Source of the DNA: an uncultured Aggregatibacter sp.
GTDB taxonomy: Bacteria > Pseudomonadota > Gammaproteobacteria > Enterobacterales > Pasteurellaceae
Length of the DNA stretch: 58,389 bases
NCBI RefSeq assembly: GCF_901873365.1
Contig: NZ_CABFLM010000022.1
Location: 1-58,389, forward strand
Reading direction: 5' to 3'
Shown here one piece after another: positions 51,056-58,389 of the stretch. The notes beneath the pieces are model-generated. The model searched no databases and had not been told where the DNA came from. It was given only the letters and a program-made list of their open reading frames with translations. Each line of letters starts with the position of its first letter. The first letter of the stretch is position 1. The translations under genes and the position numbers were made by a program.

Positions 51056-52579
51056 TTAGTGTCGGTTTCCAAAAGGCGGTTTAGCAAACCAAACCAAAAT
51101 AAATAACACCAAAAACAGCACGGCGGATAACCAAAAAATCTCGTTGGCACCGAGGATAAACCCTTGCGATGTAATGTTACGGGCAAGCAGGGAAGAAGTT
51201 TGTTCTTCGCCCATGCCAAAACGCTCCATCATTTGGTAATACTGTTGTGCGGTCGGGTTATACGGCGTAATGGCTTCGGTCAGCTGTGAGTGGTGAACGG
51301 CTTCACGGTTATACCACAAGAATGTCGTAAGGGAAGTACCGATAGAACCGGCAAGGGTTCGTAAAAAGTTAAACAAACTGGAAGCGGAGGCCATTTTGTG
51401 TGCCGGTAAATCGGACAGCGTAATAGTCGTAAGTGGCATGAAAAAACAGGCGACGGCTAAGCCTTGTACCATTTGCGGCAGTGCTACATCGGCAAAACTC
51501 ATACCCGGTTCAAAGGTAACGGCACGCCAATAAAAGGTAATAGCATAGACCACAAAACTGATTGTGACCAAAATACGCATATCGATTTTATGTCCAAACT
51601 TACCGATAAGAGGGGATAACAAAATCGGGAACAGTCCTACGGGGGCGGATGCTAAACCTGCCCAAGTGGCGGTGTAGCCAAAAACCTGTTGCAGCAACAA
51701 GGGAATTAACACCACGGAGCCGAGGTAAATTAAAAATGCCAAGCTGGTGGACAAACAGCCTACAGTGAAATTACGTTGCTTGAATAGGGAAATATCCACT
51801 ACCGGGTTGTCGTCCGTCAGTTCCCAAATGACAAGTGCGGTTAAAGTAACGGCAGAAATAACGGCAAGAATAATGATTTCAGTGGAGTTGAACCAATCCT
51901 GCTCACGTCCTTGATCCAGCATTAATTGCAAGCAGCCTACGCCTAACACCAATAAGACTAGTCCAACCGTATCAATAGGTTGGTGCTGAATTTTACTTTC
52001 TCGTGGCATTAATATTTTCCAACTGGTACTGATAATGAACAGTCCAACGGGTACATTAATAAAGAAGATCCACCCCCAATGTAAATTATCACTGATCCAA
52101 CCGCCGAGAATGGGACCGAAAATCGGTGCAACTACTATGGTCATTGCCCAAAATGCCAATGCCATGCCCCGTTTTTCCGGAGGATAGTTATTGAGTAGCA
52201 AACTCTGAGACAGCGGAATAATCGGGCCTGCTGCTAATCCTTGGAAAATACGGCACAGAATCAACATTTCCAAGCTATGGGAAATGCCGCATAACCAAGA
52301 GGCTAAAACAAAAAGTGCGGTGGAAATGAGGAATAATTTTACTTCCCCAAAACGTTTGGCAAGCCAGCCGGTAATAGGAATAGAAATCGCATTGGCGACG
52401 CCGAAAGAGGTAATCACCCAAGTACCTTGGCTGAACGATGCGCCAAGATCGCCCGAAATCGTGGGGATCGCCACGTTTGCAATGGTGGAATCCAATACTT
52501 GCATGAACGTGGCAAGAGACAGCGCCAACGTAATGATGCCAAGGGCAACACCTTCAATGGGTTTTTGCATGATGGGCAA
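51056..52579 (-). CDS. emrB: DHA2-family multidrug exporter EmrB
   Basis: 507 residues, 14 hydrophobic segments. Proton-drug antiporter of the major facilitator superfamily: FMQVLDSTIANVAIPTISGD (DHA2 motif), GWLAKRFGEVKLFL and GPILGGWISDNLHWGWIFFI are diagnostic. It works with EmrA and an outer-membrane TolC protein to export hydrophobic compounds. It starts 3 nt after the emrA stop. Confidence 0.93.
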   Translation of the reverse strand: MPIMQKPIEGVALGIITLALSLATFMQVLDSTIANVAIPTISGDLGASFSQGTWVITSFGVANAISIPITGWLAKRFGEVKLFLISTALFVLASWLCGISHSLEMLILCRIFQGLAAGPIIPLSQSLLLNNYPPEKRGMALAFWAMTIVVAPIFGPILGGWISDNLHWGWIFFINVPVGLFIISTSWKILMPRESKIQHQPIDTVGLVLLVLGVGCLQLMLDQGREQDWFNSTEIIILAVISAVTLTALVIWELTDDNPVVDISLFKQRNFTVGCLSTSLAFLIYLGSVVLIPLLLQQVFGYTATWAGLASAPVGLFPILLSPLIGKFGHKIDMRILVTISFVVYAITFYWRAVTFEPGMSFADVALPQMVQGLAVACFFMPLTTITLSDLPAHKMASASSLFNFLRTLAGSIGTSLTTFLWYNREAVHHSQLTEAITPYNPTAQQYYQMMERFGMGEEQTSSLLARNITSQGFILGANEIFWLSAVLFLVLFILVWFAKPPFGNRH

Positions 52580-52582
52580 GCC

Positions 52583-53743
52583 TTAGTTTGTGTTGTCGCG
52601 AATAATTTTTTCGATGAGATTTTCCACTGCACTTTGATCATAATTCAACGTATTGGTGGAATAGAGCGGCACAGTACGTTTTTGTTGCGATAACATTTCA
52701 CCACGGGTATCTGAAATATTCACTTCAACCAAGGTAGATAAGCCCATACGCAACGGGTAGTTAGCGATTTGTTGTGCATCTAGGCTAATACGAACCGGCA
52801 CGCGTTGCACCACTTTGATCCAGTTACCGGTGGCATTTTGAGCGGGGAGCAAAGAAAACGCGCTGCCGGTTCCCATTTCGATACCTTCTACTTTGCCATC
52901 AAATTTCACATCATGACCGTATAAATCAAAGGATAATTTCACCGGTTGACCGATTCGCATGTCTTTTAATTGTGTTTCCTTGAAATTGGCATCTACCCAC
53001 ATTTGTTCGTTGGAAACAATCGCCATCAGCGCGCTACCCACGGCAACTTTTTGTCCCACTTGTGTGCTTCGGCGCGCCACATAGCCATCGACCGGGCTGG
53101 TGATTTTTGTACGTTGTAAATTGAGCCATGCCTGTTTGACGGAACTGATGGCTTTTTGAATTTCCGGCTGTTCTTTCAGCGGCACATTCATTAATAAAGA
53201 TTTATTAGCAGCAAGTTGGTTTTTCACGGCTTTTAAGTTGGCTTCCGCTGTCATTACCGCTTCTCTGGCGTGTTGTAGCGATTCTTTATCAATCGCTCCG
53301 CTTTTTCCTAACTGTTCACGACGCGCTAAATCGCCTTGTGCTTTTGTCAACGCCGTTTGGTTGGCTTGAACCGTTGCTTCCAGTTGTTTCACGGTGTAGC
53401 CAAGCTGCGACATTTGGCGTACTGCACTTGCCAAGGTATTTTGTGCTTGGCTGAAACTCAGTTGATAATCCGTGTCATCCAATTCAAGTAACACATCTCC
53501 CGCATGCACAAAATCCATGTTTTCTACGTTAATTTGTCGCACGTTTCCGGCAATTTGCGAAGAAATCATCACTTGGTTGCCGCTCACATAAGCGTCTTCA
53601 GTGGTTTGATAATTCTTAATAAAATAGAACCAATATAATCCGGCGAGGATCGCCATGAGAATAAGCAAAAAAAAGAAAATGCCTAAGGCTTTTTTGCGGG
53701 TCTTTTTAGACGTGGGGGCGGTTGGCTTGCTTGCGTCAGTCAT
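52583..53743 (-). CDS. emrA: Membrane fusion protein EmrA (HlyD family)
   Basis: 386 residues: a cytoplasmic basic tip, one membrane helix at about 20-42 (ALGIFFFLLILMAILAGLYW), then lipoyl halves (DAYVSGNQVMISSQIAGNVR; ITSPVDGYVARRSTQVGQKV) and a long coiled-coil hairpin in between. Bridges EmrB to TolC. No emrR regulator is next to it. Confidence 0.93.
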   Translation of the reverse strand: MTDASKPTAPTSKKTRKKALGIFFFLLILMAILAGLYWFYFIKNYQTTEDAYVSGNQVMISSQIAGNVRQINVENMDFVHAGDVLLELDDTDYQLSFSQAQNTLASAVRQMSQLGYTVKQLEATVQANQTALTKAQGDLARREQLGKSGAIDKESLQHAREAVMTAEANLKAVKNQLAANKSLLMNVPLKEQPEIQKAISSVKQAWLNLQRTKITSPVDGYVARRSTQVGQKVAVGSALMAIVSNEQMWVDANFKETQLKDMRIGQPVKLSFDLYGHDVKFDGKVEGIEMGTGSAFSLLPAQNATGNWIKVVQRVPVRISLDAQQIANYPLRMGLSTLVEVNISDTRGEMLSQQKRTVPLYSTNTLNYDQSAVENLIEKIIRDNTN

Positions 53744-53938
53744 TTATGTTCCTTTTTGATAGTTTTTAGAAATGATTATTAATAATTCCATCTTTATTAT
53801 CTATCAATTCTATTCAATGTAACAATTAGCGCCATTATGTGCTTTTTTCTATACTTACGCCAACAAAAACGAACGAGATTAAGCATTGCATCGTTCATCT
53901 TTTATAAATTAACAAAGTAAAGTATAGGAGAACATATT

Positions 53939-54421
53939 ATGTCAAAAACATTTATTGGTTTAGATACCACAAAATCTGAAGAATTAGCTGCAAAATTAAA
54001 TGAATTATTAGCCACTTATCAAGTTTTCTACACCAACGTGCGTGGTTATCACTGGAACATTAAAGACGTGAACTTCTTTGAATTACACGCAAAATTTGAA
54101 GAAATTTACACTGATTTAGTGGAAAAAGTGGACGAAGTGGCAGAACGTATTTTGACCTTGGGCTACACCCCAAACAATGCGTTTAGCCAATATTTAAGCC
54201 ATTCTCGTATTAAGGAAGATATTGCTGTGAGCACTGCAGTTGCTTGCTTAAGAGGCACACTAGAAGGCTTTAAAGTGTTACTGGCTCAACAACGTGAAAT
54301 TCTTGCTTTGGCGGCAGATGCCGGTGATGAAGGCACCGTTTCACAAATGAGTGATTACATTAAAGCACAAGAAAAATTAGTTTGGATGTTCCAAGCCGCT
54401 TGCCAAACTTGTGCGAACTAA
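53939..54421 (+). CDS. dps: Dps-family DNA-binding ferritin
   Basis: 160 residues. Ferroxidase ligands between subunits are seen in YHWNIKDVNFFELHAKFEEI and the helix DLVEKVDEVAERILTLG, as in Dps. Oxidises Fe(II) with hydrogen peroxide and protects DNA in stress. Upstream AGGAGAAC is a good RBS. The tail lacks the lysine-rich N terminus of E. coli Dps, so DNA binding is uncertain. Confidence 0.92.
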   Translation: MSKTFIGLDTTKSEELAAKLNELLATYQVFYTNVRGYHWNIKDVNFFELHAKFEEIYTDLVEKVDEVAERILTLGYTPNNAFSQYLSHSRIKEDIAVSTAVACLRGTLEGFKVLLAQQREILALAADAGDEGTVSQMSDYIKAQEKLVWMFQAACQTCAN

Positions 54422-54441
54422 TTTGCTCGATTAATTAAAGA

Positions 54442-54477
54442 AAACCTGCTTGATTGAGATTAAGCAGGTTTTTTTAT
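54442..54477 (+). terminator. dps terminator
   Basis: AACCTGCTTGAT... pairs with ...TTAAGCAGGTT, followed by TTTTTTA. Confidence 0.8.
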
Positions 54478-54481
54478 GGAC

Positions 54482-54549
54482 AAAAGTGCGGTGAAATTTT
54501 AGGACGGTTTATCAAATAAAAATCCTCTCATATTTCACCGCACTTTTTT
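54482..54549. terminator. Second terminator between dps and psd: uptake-sequence pair
   Basis: AAAAGTGCGGTGAAAT pairs with ATTTCACCGCACTTTT. The arm length is 16 bases and the loop about 35 nt. T-runs lie on the right. Confidence 0.7.
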
Positions 54550-54645
54550 GTTTCAATAAGTTGAATTGCGATTAAACGCATTGGGGAATGGTACTGTCGT
54601 TATTTGTGCGTTTGGATAAATTAAGGTTGGAAGGCGAAGAAAAGT

Positions 54646-54654
54646 TGATATAAT
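54646..54654 (+). promoter_or_regulatory. psd extended -10 promoter
   Basis: TGATATAAT is an extended -10 with consensus TATAAT, about 43 bp before the psd ATG. Confidence 0.55.
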
Positions 54655-54696
54655 CACGCCCTTATTCATTTTAACATTGTACAAGAAATAGACATT

Positions 54697-55566
54697 ATGA
54701 CGAAATTCACTTATTGGCAACGTGCGAAAGTTGCTTTTCAATACATTATGCCGCAACTGTATTTAACCCAATTAGCCGGTTGGTTTGCCCAACAAAAATG
54801 GGGTGCGGTAACACATTTCGTGATCAAGGCTTTCGCGAAGAAATACAACGTAGATATGAGCGAAGCAAAAAAAGAGAACTTTAGTGATTATGAAAGCTTC
54901 AACCAATTTTTTATTCGTGAGTTAAAAGACGACGCGCGAAAAATCAATGAAAATCCGACCGCACTTTGTTTGCCGGCGGATGGTCGCGTGAGCCAAATCG
55001 GGCATATCGACGATGAACGTTTATTGCAAGCTAAGGGGCATTTTTTCAGCCTATCTGATTTATTAGCCGGCGATGAAGAATTAGTTAACACCTTTAAAAA
55101 CGGCGAATTTGCCACGATTTATTTATCACCGCGTGATTATCATCGTGTCCACATGCCGTGCGATGCGACCTTGCGCAAAATGATTTATGTACCGGGCGAT
55201 TTATTCTCGGTCAATCCGTTCTTAGCGGAACACGTGCCAAATTTATTCGCTCGCAATGAACGCGTTATTTGTGTTTTTGATACAGAATTCGGCCCAATGG
55301 TACAAATCCTCGTGGGCGCGACCATCACTGCCAGTATGAGTACGGTTTGGGCAGGCGTCATTAATCCTCCGCGCACCGGTGAAGTCAAAGTCTGGACATA
55401 TCAAGAGGACAACGGCATTAAACTTACCAAAGGTCAAGAAATGGGCGCATTCCAATTGGGCTCAACCGTCATTAACTTATTCCCGGCGAATTCCGTGACT
55501 TTAGCTGAACATTTAGAGGTGGACGTTCCGGTAAGAATGGGTGAAATCTTAGCCACGATGAAATAG
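54697..55566 (+). CDS. psd: Phosphatidylserine decarboxylase proenzyme
   Basis: Makes phosphatidylethanolamine at the inner membrane. It has 289 residues. Self-cleaves at the LGST motif (Gly255-Ser256), turning the serine into the pyruvoyl group. Other marks are YLSPRDYHRVHMPCD and AVNPLVAEHVPNLF-like SVNPFLAEHVPNLFARNER. fklB begins 25 nt after it on the same strand. Confidence 0.95.
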   Translation: MTKFTYWQRAKVAFQYIMPQLYLTQLAGWFAQQKWGAVTHFVIKAFAKKYNVDMSEAKKENFSDYESFNQFFIRELKDDARKINENPTALCLPADGRVSQIGHIDDERLLQAKGHFFSLSDLLAGDEELVNTFKNGEFATIYLSPRDYHRVHMPCDATLRKMIYVPGDLFSVNPFLAEHVPNLFARNERVICVFDTEFGPMVQILVGATITASMSTVWAGVINPPRTGEVKVWTYQEDNGIKLTKGQEMGAFQLGSTVINLFPANSVTLAEHLEVDVPVRMGEILATMK

Positions 55567-55591
55567 TTTTATCAACAGAAAGGAAAACAAC

Positions 55592-56224
55592 ATGACAGCA
55601 GAATTTTTCAATCAAGTGACATTAGACGATACCGAAGCCAAAGGCAGTTACGGTATCGGTTTGCAAATCGGTCAACAATTATTGGATAGCCAATTAGCGG
55701 TGAAAGCAGAAGCGGTAGCAAAAGGGATTTACGATGTGTTAAATCAACAGGCGCCGGCATTAGATTTCAATGAAATCAGCCAAGCGTTGCAACAATTGCA
55801 ACAACAAGCTGCGGAAGCCCAACAAGCGCAATTCAAAGAAATTGAAGCCGCAGGTAAAGCGTTCTTAGAGGCGAACAAACAAAAAGACGGCGTGAAAGTC
55901 ACCGATTCCGGCTTACAATATGAAGTGTTAGTTGAAGGCAACGGCAACGTGCCATCGACAACCGATAAAGTACGCGTTCACTACACCGGCACATTACCGG
56001 ACGGTACCGTATTCGATAGTTCCGTCGCACGCGGTCAACCGGCAGAATTCCCGGTTAACGGCGTGATCAAAGGTTGGATCGAAGCGCTTTCCATGATGCC
56101 GGTCGGTTCCAAATGGCGTTTGGCAATTCCTCACGAATTAGCCTATGGCGAACGTGGCGCAGGCGCAGCCATCCCACCATTCAGCCCATTAGTGTTTGAA
56201 GTGGAATTGTTAGAGATTCTTTAA
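55592..56224 (+). CDS. fklB: FKBP-type peptidyl-prolyl isomerase FklB
   Basis: 210 residues (E. coli FklB 206). The N-terminal dimerisation helix region is rich in Gln/Ala (ISQALQQLQQQAAEAQQAQF). The FKBP domain at about 115-210 has VRVHYTGTLPDGTVFDSSVA, FPVNGVIKGWIEALSMMPVG and LAYGERGAGAAIPPFSPLVF. No signal peptide is seen, so it is cytoplasmic. AAAGGAAAAC precedes the ATG. Confidence 0.92.
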   Translation: MTAEFFNQVTLDDTEAKGSYGIGLQIGQQLLDSQLAVKAEAVAKGIYDVLNQQAPALDFNEISQALQQLQQQAAEAQQAQFKEIEAAGKAFLEANKQKDGVKVTDSGLQYEVLVEGNGNVPSTTDKVRVHYTGTLPDGTVFDSSVARGQPAEFPVNGVIKGWIEALSMMPVGSKWRLAIPHELAYGERGAGAAIPPFSPLVFEVELLEIL

Positions 56225-56236
56225 TTTATCCCTCTT

Positions 56237-56277
56237 ATAAAAAAGCCACACGCGATATTGACGTGTGGCTTTTTTTA
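56237..56277. terminator. fklB / rnb convergent terminator
   Basis: AAAAAGCCACACG pairs with CGTGTGGCTTTTT. T-runs occur on both strands, so it can end both genes. Confidence 0.85.
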
Positions 56278-56280
56278 TTC

Positions 56281-58260
56281 CTATTTGACGACGGTTCCCA
56301 CAATACTTCGGGTAGTTTCCCGCACTTCAGTGAGTTGTACGCGAATTCGGTCGCCGATTTTGTATAACCGCTGATCTTTCACATAAAAAGCGATTTCATC
56401 AGGATTAATCACAACCTCTTCTTTATTGTCGTGCAGCGTTGAGGCGGGAATAAACATGGAAGCACCGTTTTCCAGCAATAACACGCGTAAACCGCCGCGG
56501 CTCACATCTTGCACTTCCGCGTCAAATTCCGGTTTTTCAGTGACTTTATCTGCCAAATAACGGCAATATAACCAATCGGCAATATCTCGTTCCACCAAAC
56601 GATTTTGGCGACGAGCTTCCTGCAAGCGGGCAAGTACACTTTCTTCCGGTTTGGTGAAATCGCGGTTGGCTAAATGGGCTTTGATTAAGCGATGGTTCAC
56701 CATATCCGAATATTTACGGATTGGCGAGGTCCACGTGGCATAGCCGTTTAAGCCCAGGCCAAAGTGCGGTGCCAATTCCACTTTAAATTCTGCAAAAGTG
56801 AGGAAACGGCGTAAACGGAATTCCAAATAATCTTCTTCAATCGGTTCAATATCATGGCGCATTTGGCAATAGCCGTTTAAGGTTGCCAGATTTTCAAGCG
56901 CATAACGGCTTTGTAATTCCGCTTTGTTTTCCTCATTGGCTAAATTGGCTAACAAGAAATGGTGGGCGTTTTCCAAGAACTTTTTATCGAATCCGCTGTG
57001 CGTGTTGAAGATGCCGCATTGCAAGTTTTCATGTAAAAATTGGGCAGCGCAAATATTGGCGATAATCATGGATTCTTCCACGATTTGGTTGGCAATACGA
57101 CGGTATTCCGCTTTAATTTCTTGCACTTTGCCATTTTCTGCCAGCACGAAAGAATAATCCGGTTTTTCTTTAAAAAGTAGGGCGTGGGTTTTACGCCATT
57201 GCGTTCTGGTTAGGGTAAATTGGTGTAGCCAGTGAATTTGCTGTGCTGTTTCCGGATTTTCCGGCTGCCAAGCATTGTCTTTGCCTTCTAGGTAATCGGA
57301 AACATTGTTATAGGCTAATTTGGCTTTAGATTGCACTTCTGCCAATACAAATCGTGAAGGCGCGGTGATGTTGCCGGCTAAATCCGTTTGAATATAACAC
57401 ACCAATGCCGGACGGGTTTCGTGAGGTTTTAAAGAACAAAGTTCATCGGAAAGTTCGCGCGGCAACATCGGAATATTGAAGCCGGGCAAATAATTGGTGA
57501 AACAACGTTGTTTGGCGTCTTTTTCGATTTGTGAATTTAAACTGATGTAAGCCGTCGGATCGGCAATGGCCACCACTAATTGCCAGCCGGTTTGTTCACT
57601 GTTTGAGGTGATAGGTTCAATGTACAAGGCATCGTCCATGTCCCGCGTGGTTTCAGAGTCGATGGTGATGAAGTGAAGTGCGGTCAGATTTTCGCGTGTT
57701 TCTTGATCCTGCATTTCATAGTGATCTTGTCCTTGCACCGGTTCACGCGGTTGTTCGTGACGCGCAAGGGTCACCCACCAAGGTGCCAGTTCATCCTCGG
57801 AGTGGCAAATAAATTGAGTGATTTGCGCATAGAAAAAGCGATCGTCGCGCAAAGGGTGGGTTTTTAAGGTCGCCACAACCCAATCGCCTTCCTGTAATTC
57901 TTCTTTGACGGCTTTGCTTTGTGCGGCGCCAATGGGCTGATTGATGTTAGGGTGATCAACAAGCACCTGTAATTTCTTGTCTTTATTGAACCGCACTTTC
58001 GCGATAAAACGGGTAAGCATCGGCTCGATTAAGGCCTCCGGTTCGGCTTGTTCTTTATCCCCTTGTTTTTCGATCGTGGCGCTGATTTTGTCGCCGTGCA
58101 TGACTTTTTTCATGGCAATAGGGGAAATGAAATAGCTTTTCTTGTCGCATTCCAAAAAGCCATAAGCCTTATCGGTGCTTTTTACTATGCCTTCCACGCG
58201 TTCTTTACTATCGTGAATTTGTTGTTTGAGTTGTGCGAGTAATGGATTATCTTGGAACAT
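56281..58260 (-). CDS. rnb: Exoribonuclease II
   Basis: 3'-5' processive single-strand exonuclease, 659 residues (E. coli 644). Two cold-shock domains, then the RNB catalytic domain with FITIDSETTRDMDDALYIEP (metal-binding aspartates), then the S1 domain at the C terminus (EVQDVSRGGLRVLLLENGAS). The start is the ATG at 58260. It has the start region MFQDNPLLAQLKQQIHDSKE. Family members degrade mRNA and trim hairpin-free ends. Confidence 0.96.
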   Translation of the reverse strand: MFQDNPLLAQLKQQIHDSKERVEGIVKSTDKAYGFLECDKKSYFISPIAMKKVMHGDKISATIEKQGDKEQAEPEALIEPMLTRFIAKVRFNKDKKLQVLVDHPNINQPIGAAQSKAVKEELQEGDWVVATLKTHPLRDDRFFYAQITQFICHSEDELAPWWVTLARHEQPREPVQGQDHYEMQDQETRENLTALHFITIDSETTRDMDDALYIEPITSNSEQTGWQLVVAIADPTAYISLNSQIEKDAKQRCFTNYLPGFNIPMLPRELSDELCSLKPHETRPALVCYIQTDLAGNITAPSRFVLAEVQSKAKLAYNNVSDYLEGKDNAWQPENPETAQQIHWLHQFTLTRTQWRKTHALLFKEKPDYSFVLAENGKVQEIKAEYRRIANQIVEESMIIANICAAQFLHENLQCGIFNTHSGFDKKFLENAHHFLLANLANEENKAELQSRYALENLATLNGYCQMRHDIEPIEEDYLEFRLRRFLTFAEFKVELAPHFGLGLNGYATWTSPIRKYSDMVNHRLIKAHLANRDFTKPEESVLARLQEARRQNRLVERDIADWLYCRYLADKVTEKPEFDAEVQDVSRGGLRVLLLENGASMFIPASTLHDNKEEVVINPDEIAFYVKDQRLYKIGDRIRVQLTEVRETTRSIVGTVVK

Positions 58261-58311
58261 AATTATTCTTATCGTAGGGCAGAGTGGAGCCTGCCGAAAT
58301 TATCATAAAAT

Positions 58312-58329
58312 GGCGGAGTGAACTCCGCC
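58312..58329. repeat. Short perfect hairpin upstream of rnb
   Basis: GGCGGAGT/ACTCCGCC with a GA loop. It has the look of a small dispersed palindrome of Pasteurellaceae, but only one copy is in this window. Confidence 0.4.
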
Positions 58330-58339
58330 TTACAAATAG

Positions 58340-58363
58340 AAAAGGCAGGTTAAAAAACCTGCC
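58340..58363 (-). terminator. Terminator of the next leftward gene beyond the window
   Basis: GGCAGGTT/AACCTGCC with an AAAA loop. On the minus strand it is followed by TTTTCTATTTG, so it should close a gene entering from the right. Confidence 0.6.
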
Positions 58364-58389
58364 GATAAATAAAGGAAGAAAAAATTATT

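Larger units (their letters stand above)
1..58389. repeat. DNA uptake sequences (AAGTGCGGT / ACCGCACTT), about fifty copies
   Basis: Near-exact copies read by eye include, on the plus strand, those near 2898, 6370, 7291, 9022, 12175, 18961, 21334, 23541, 24522, 29220, 31466, 35811, 42039, 43777, 45611, 47109, 49361, 50760, 52314, 54485, 56763 and 57676. On the minus strand they include those near 233, 2944, 6404, 10496, 11155, 16585, 18269, 23809, 24632, 26207, 28409, 28830, 30816, 37484, 39031, 40095, 49021, 51049, 54538, 54958 and 57989. Inverted pairs form terminators. None is seen in 13265-16565. Positions are to within a few bases. Confidence 0.85.

Noticed and set aside
53761..53815. 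OxyR-like ATAG/CTAT half-sites upstream of dps
   Set aside because: The spacing does not fit the four-box OxyR pattern and the region is simply AT-rich.
1..58389. CRISPR array, tRNA or rRNA genes, prophage genes
   Set aside because: I looked for regular spaced repeats, cloverleaf-like stretches and phage structural proteins and saw none. The only repeats are those listed.

Overview
This window is chromosomal DNA from a Pasteurellaceae bacterium, most likely Aggregatibacter or a close Haemophilus relative. The 9-base Haemophilus-type DNA uptake sequence AAGTGCGGT, or its complement, occurs roughly fifty times by eye. It lies inside genes and as inverted pairs that double as terminators. Proteins and gene order match Haemophilus/Aggregatibacter and, more loosely, E. 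coli. No rRNA, tRNA or CRISPR array was seen.

Layout. 1-6.4 kb: sucABCD (2-oxoglutarate to succinate). 6.4-7.2 kb: an untranslated region with a structured repeat and the CRP-controlled putA promoter. 7.2-12.2 kb: putA and putP (proline uptake and oxidation). 12.3-13.1 kb: a formate/nitrite-type channel. 13.26-16.57 kb: an inserted module bounded by perfect 26-bp inverted repeats and a short target duplication. It carries two IS3-family remnants around a copper-peptide (bufferin/HvfABC) operon with a DoxX-like gene. 16.6-20.3 kb: ffh, ypjD and a CorB-like transporter. 20.4-28.1 kb: a uracil-DNA-glycosylase-like gene, mpl, fbp, an unknown membrane protein, a TRIC/UPF0126 channel, proA and lysC. 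28.2-30.3 kb: murJ and rpsT. 30.4-32.1 kb: a second copy of the structured repeat and an MFS transporter. 32.3-36.9 kb: yihI, a DUF2489 gene, hemN and the rpsP-rimM-trmD-rplS operon. 37-38.9 kb: exbB-exbD-tonB. 39-41.2 kb: pmbA, a strong candidate for a Fur-controlled small RNA, and hpt. 41.2-46.5 kb: deoC, rsmJ-trmA, maoP, dsbA, yihD, mobA and a lipoprotein. 46.6-50.8 kb: fruBKA (fructose PTS). 50.8-58.3 kb: a helix-hairpin-helix protein, emrAB, dps, psd, fklB and rnb.

Most of the window is ordinary housekeeping and central metabolism. Three parts stand out: (1) the bufferin module, which has no uptake sequences in 3.3 kb and has split the uptake-sequence terminator downstream of ffh; (2) two copies (214 and 273 bp) of a hairpin-rich element with perfect 25-bp inverted repeats, differing by exactly one 59-bp internal unit and each sitting just after a terminator T-tract; (3) an iron-regulated sRNA locus between pmbA and hpt, with Fur box, promoter and terminator all visible.

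Iron and redox themes recur: exbBD-tonB, the putative Fur sRNA, dps, hemN, dsbA and the copper-peptide operon. CRP-type sites upstream of putA and fbp link proline use and gluconeogenesis to carbon state. Coordinates, motifs and repeats were read by eye. Family names rest on recognised sequence patterns, not on searches.
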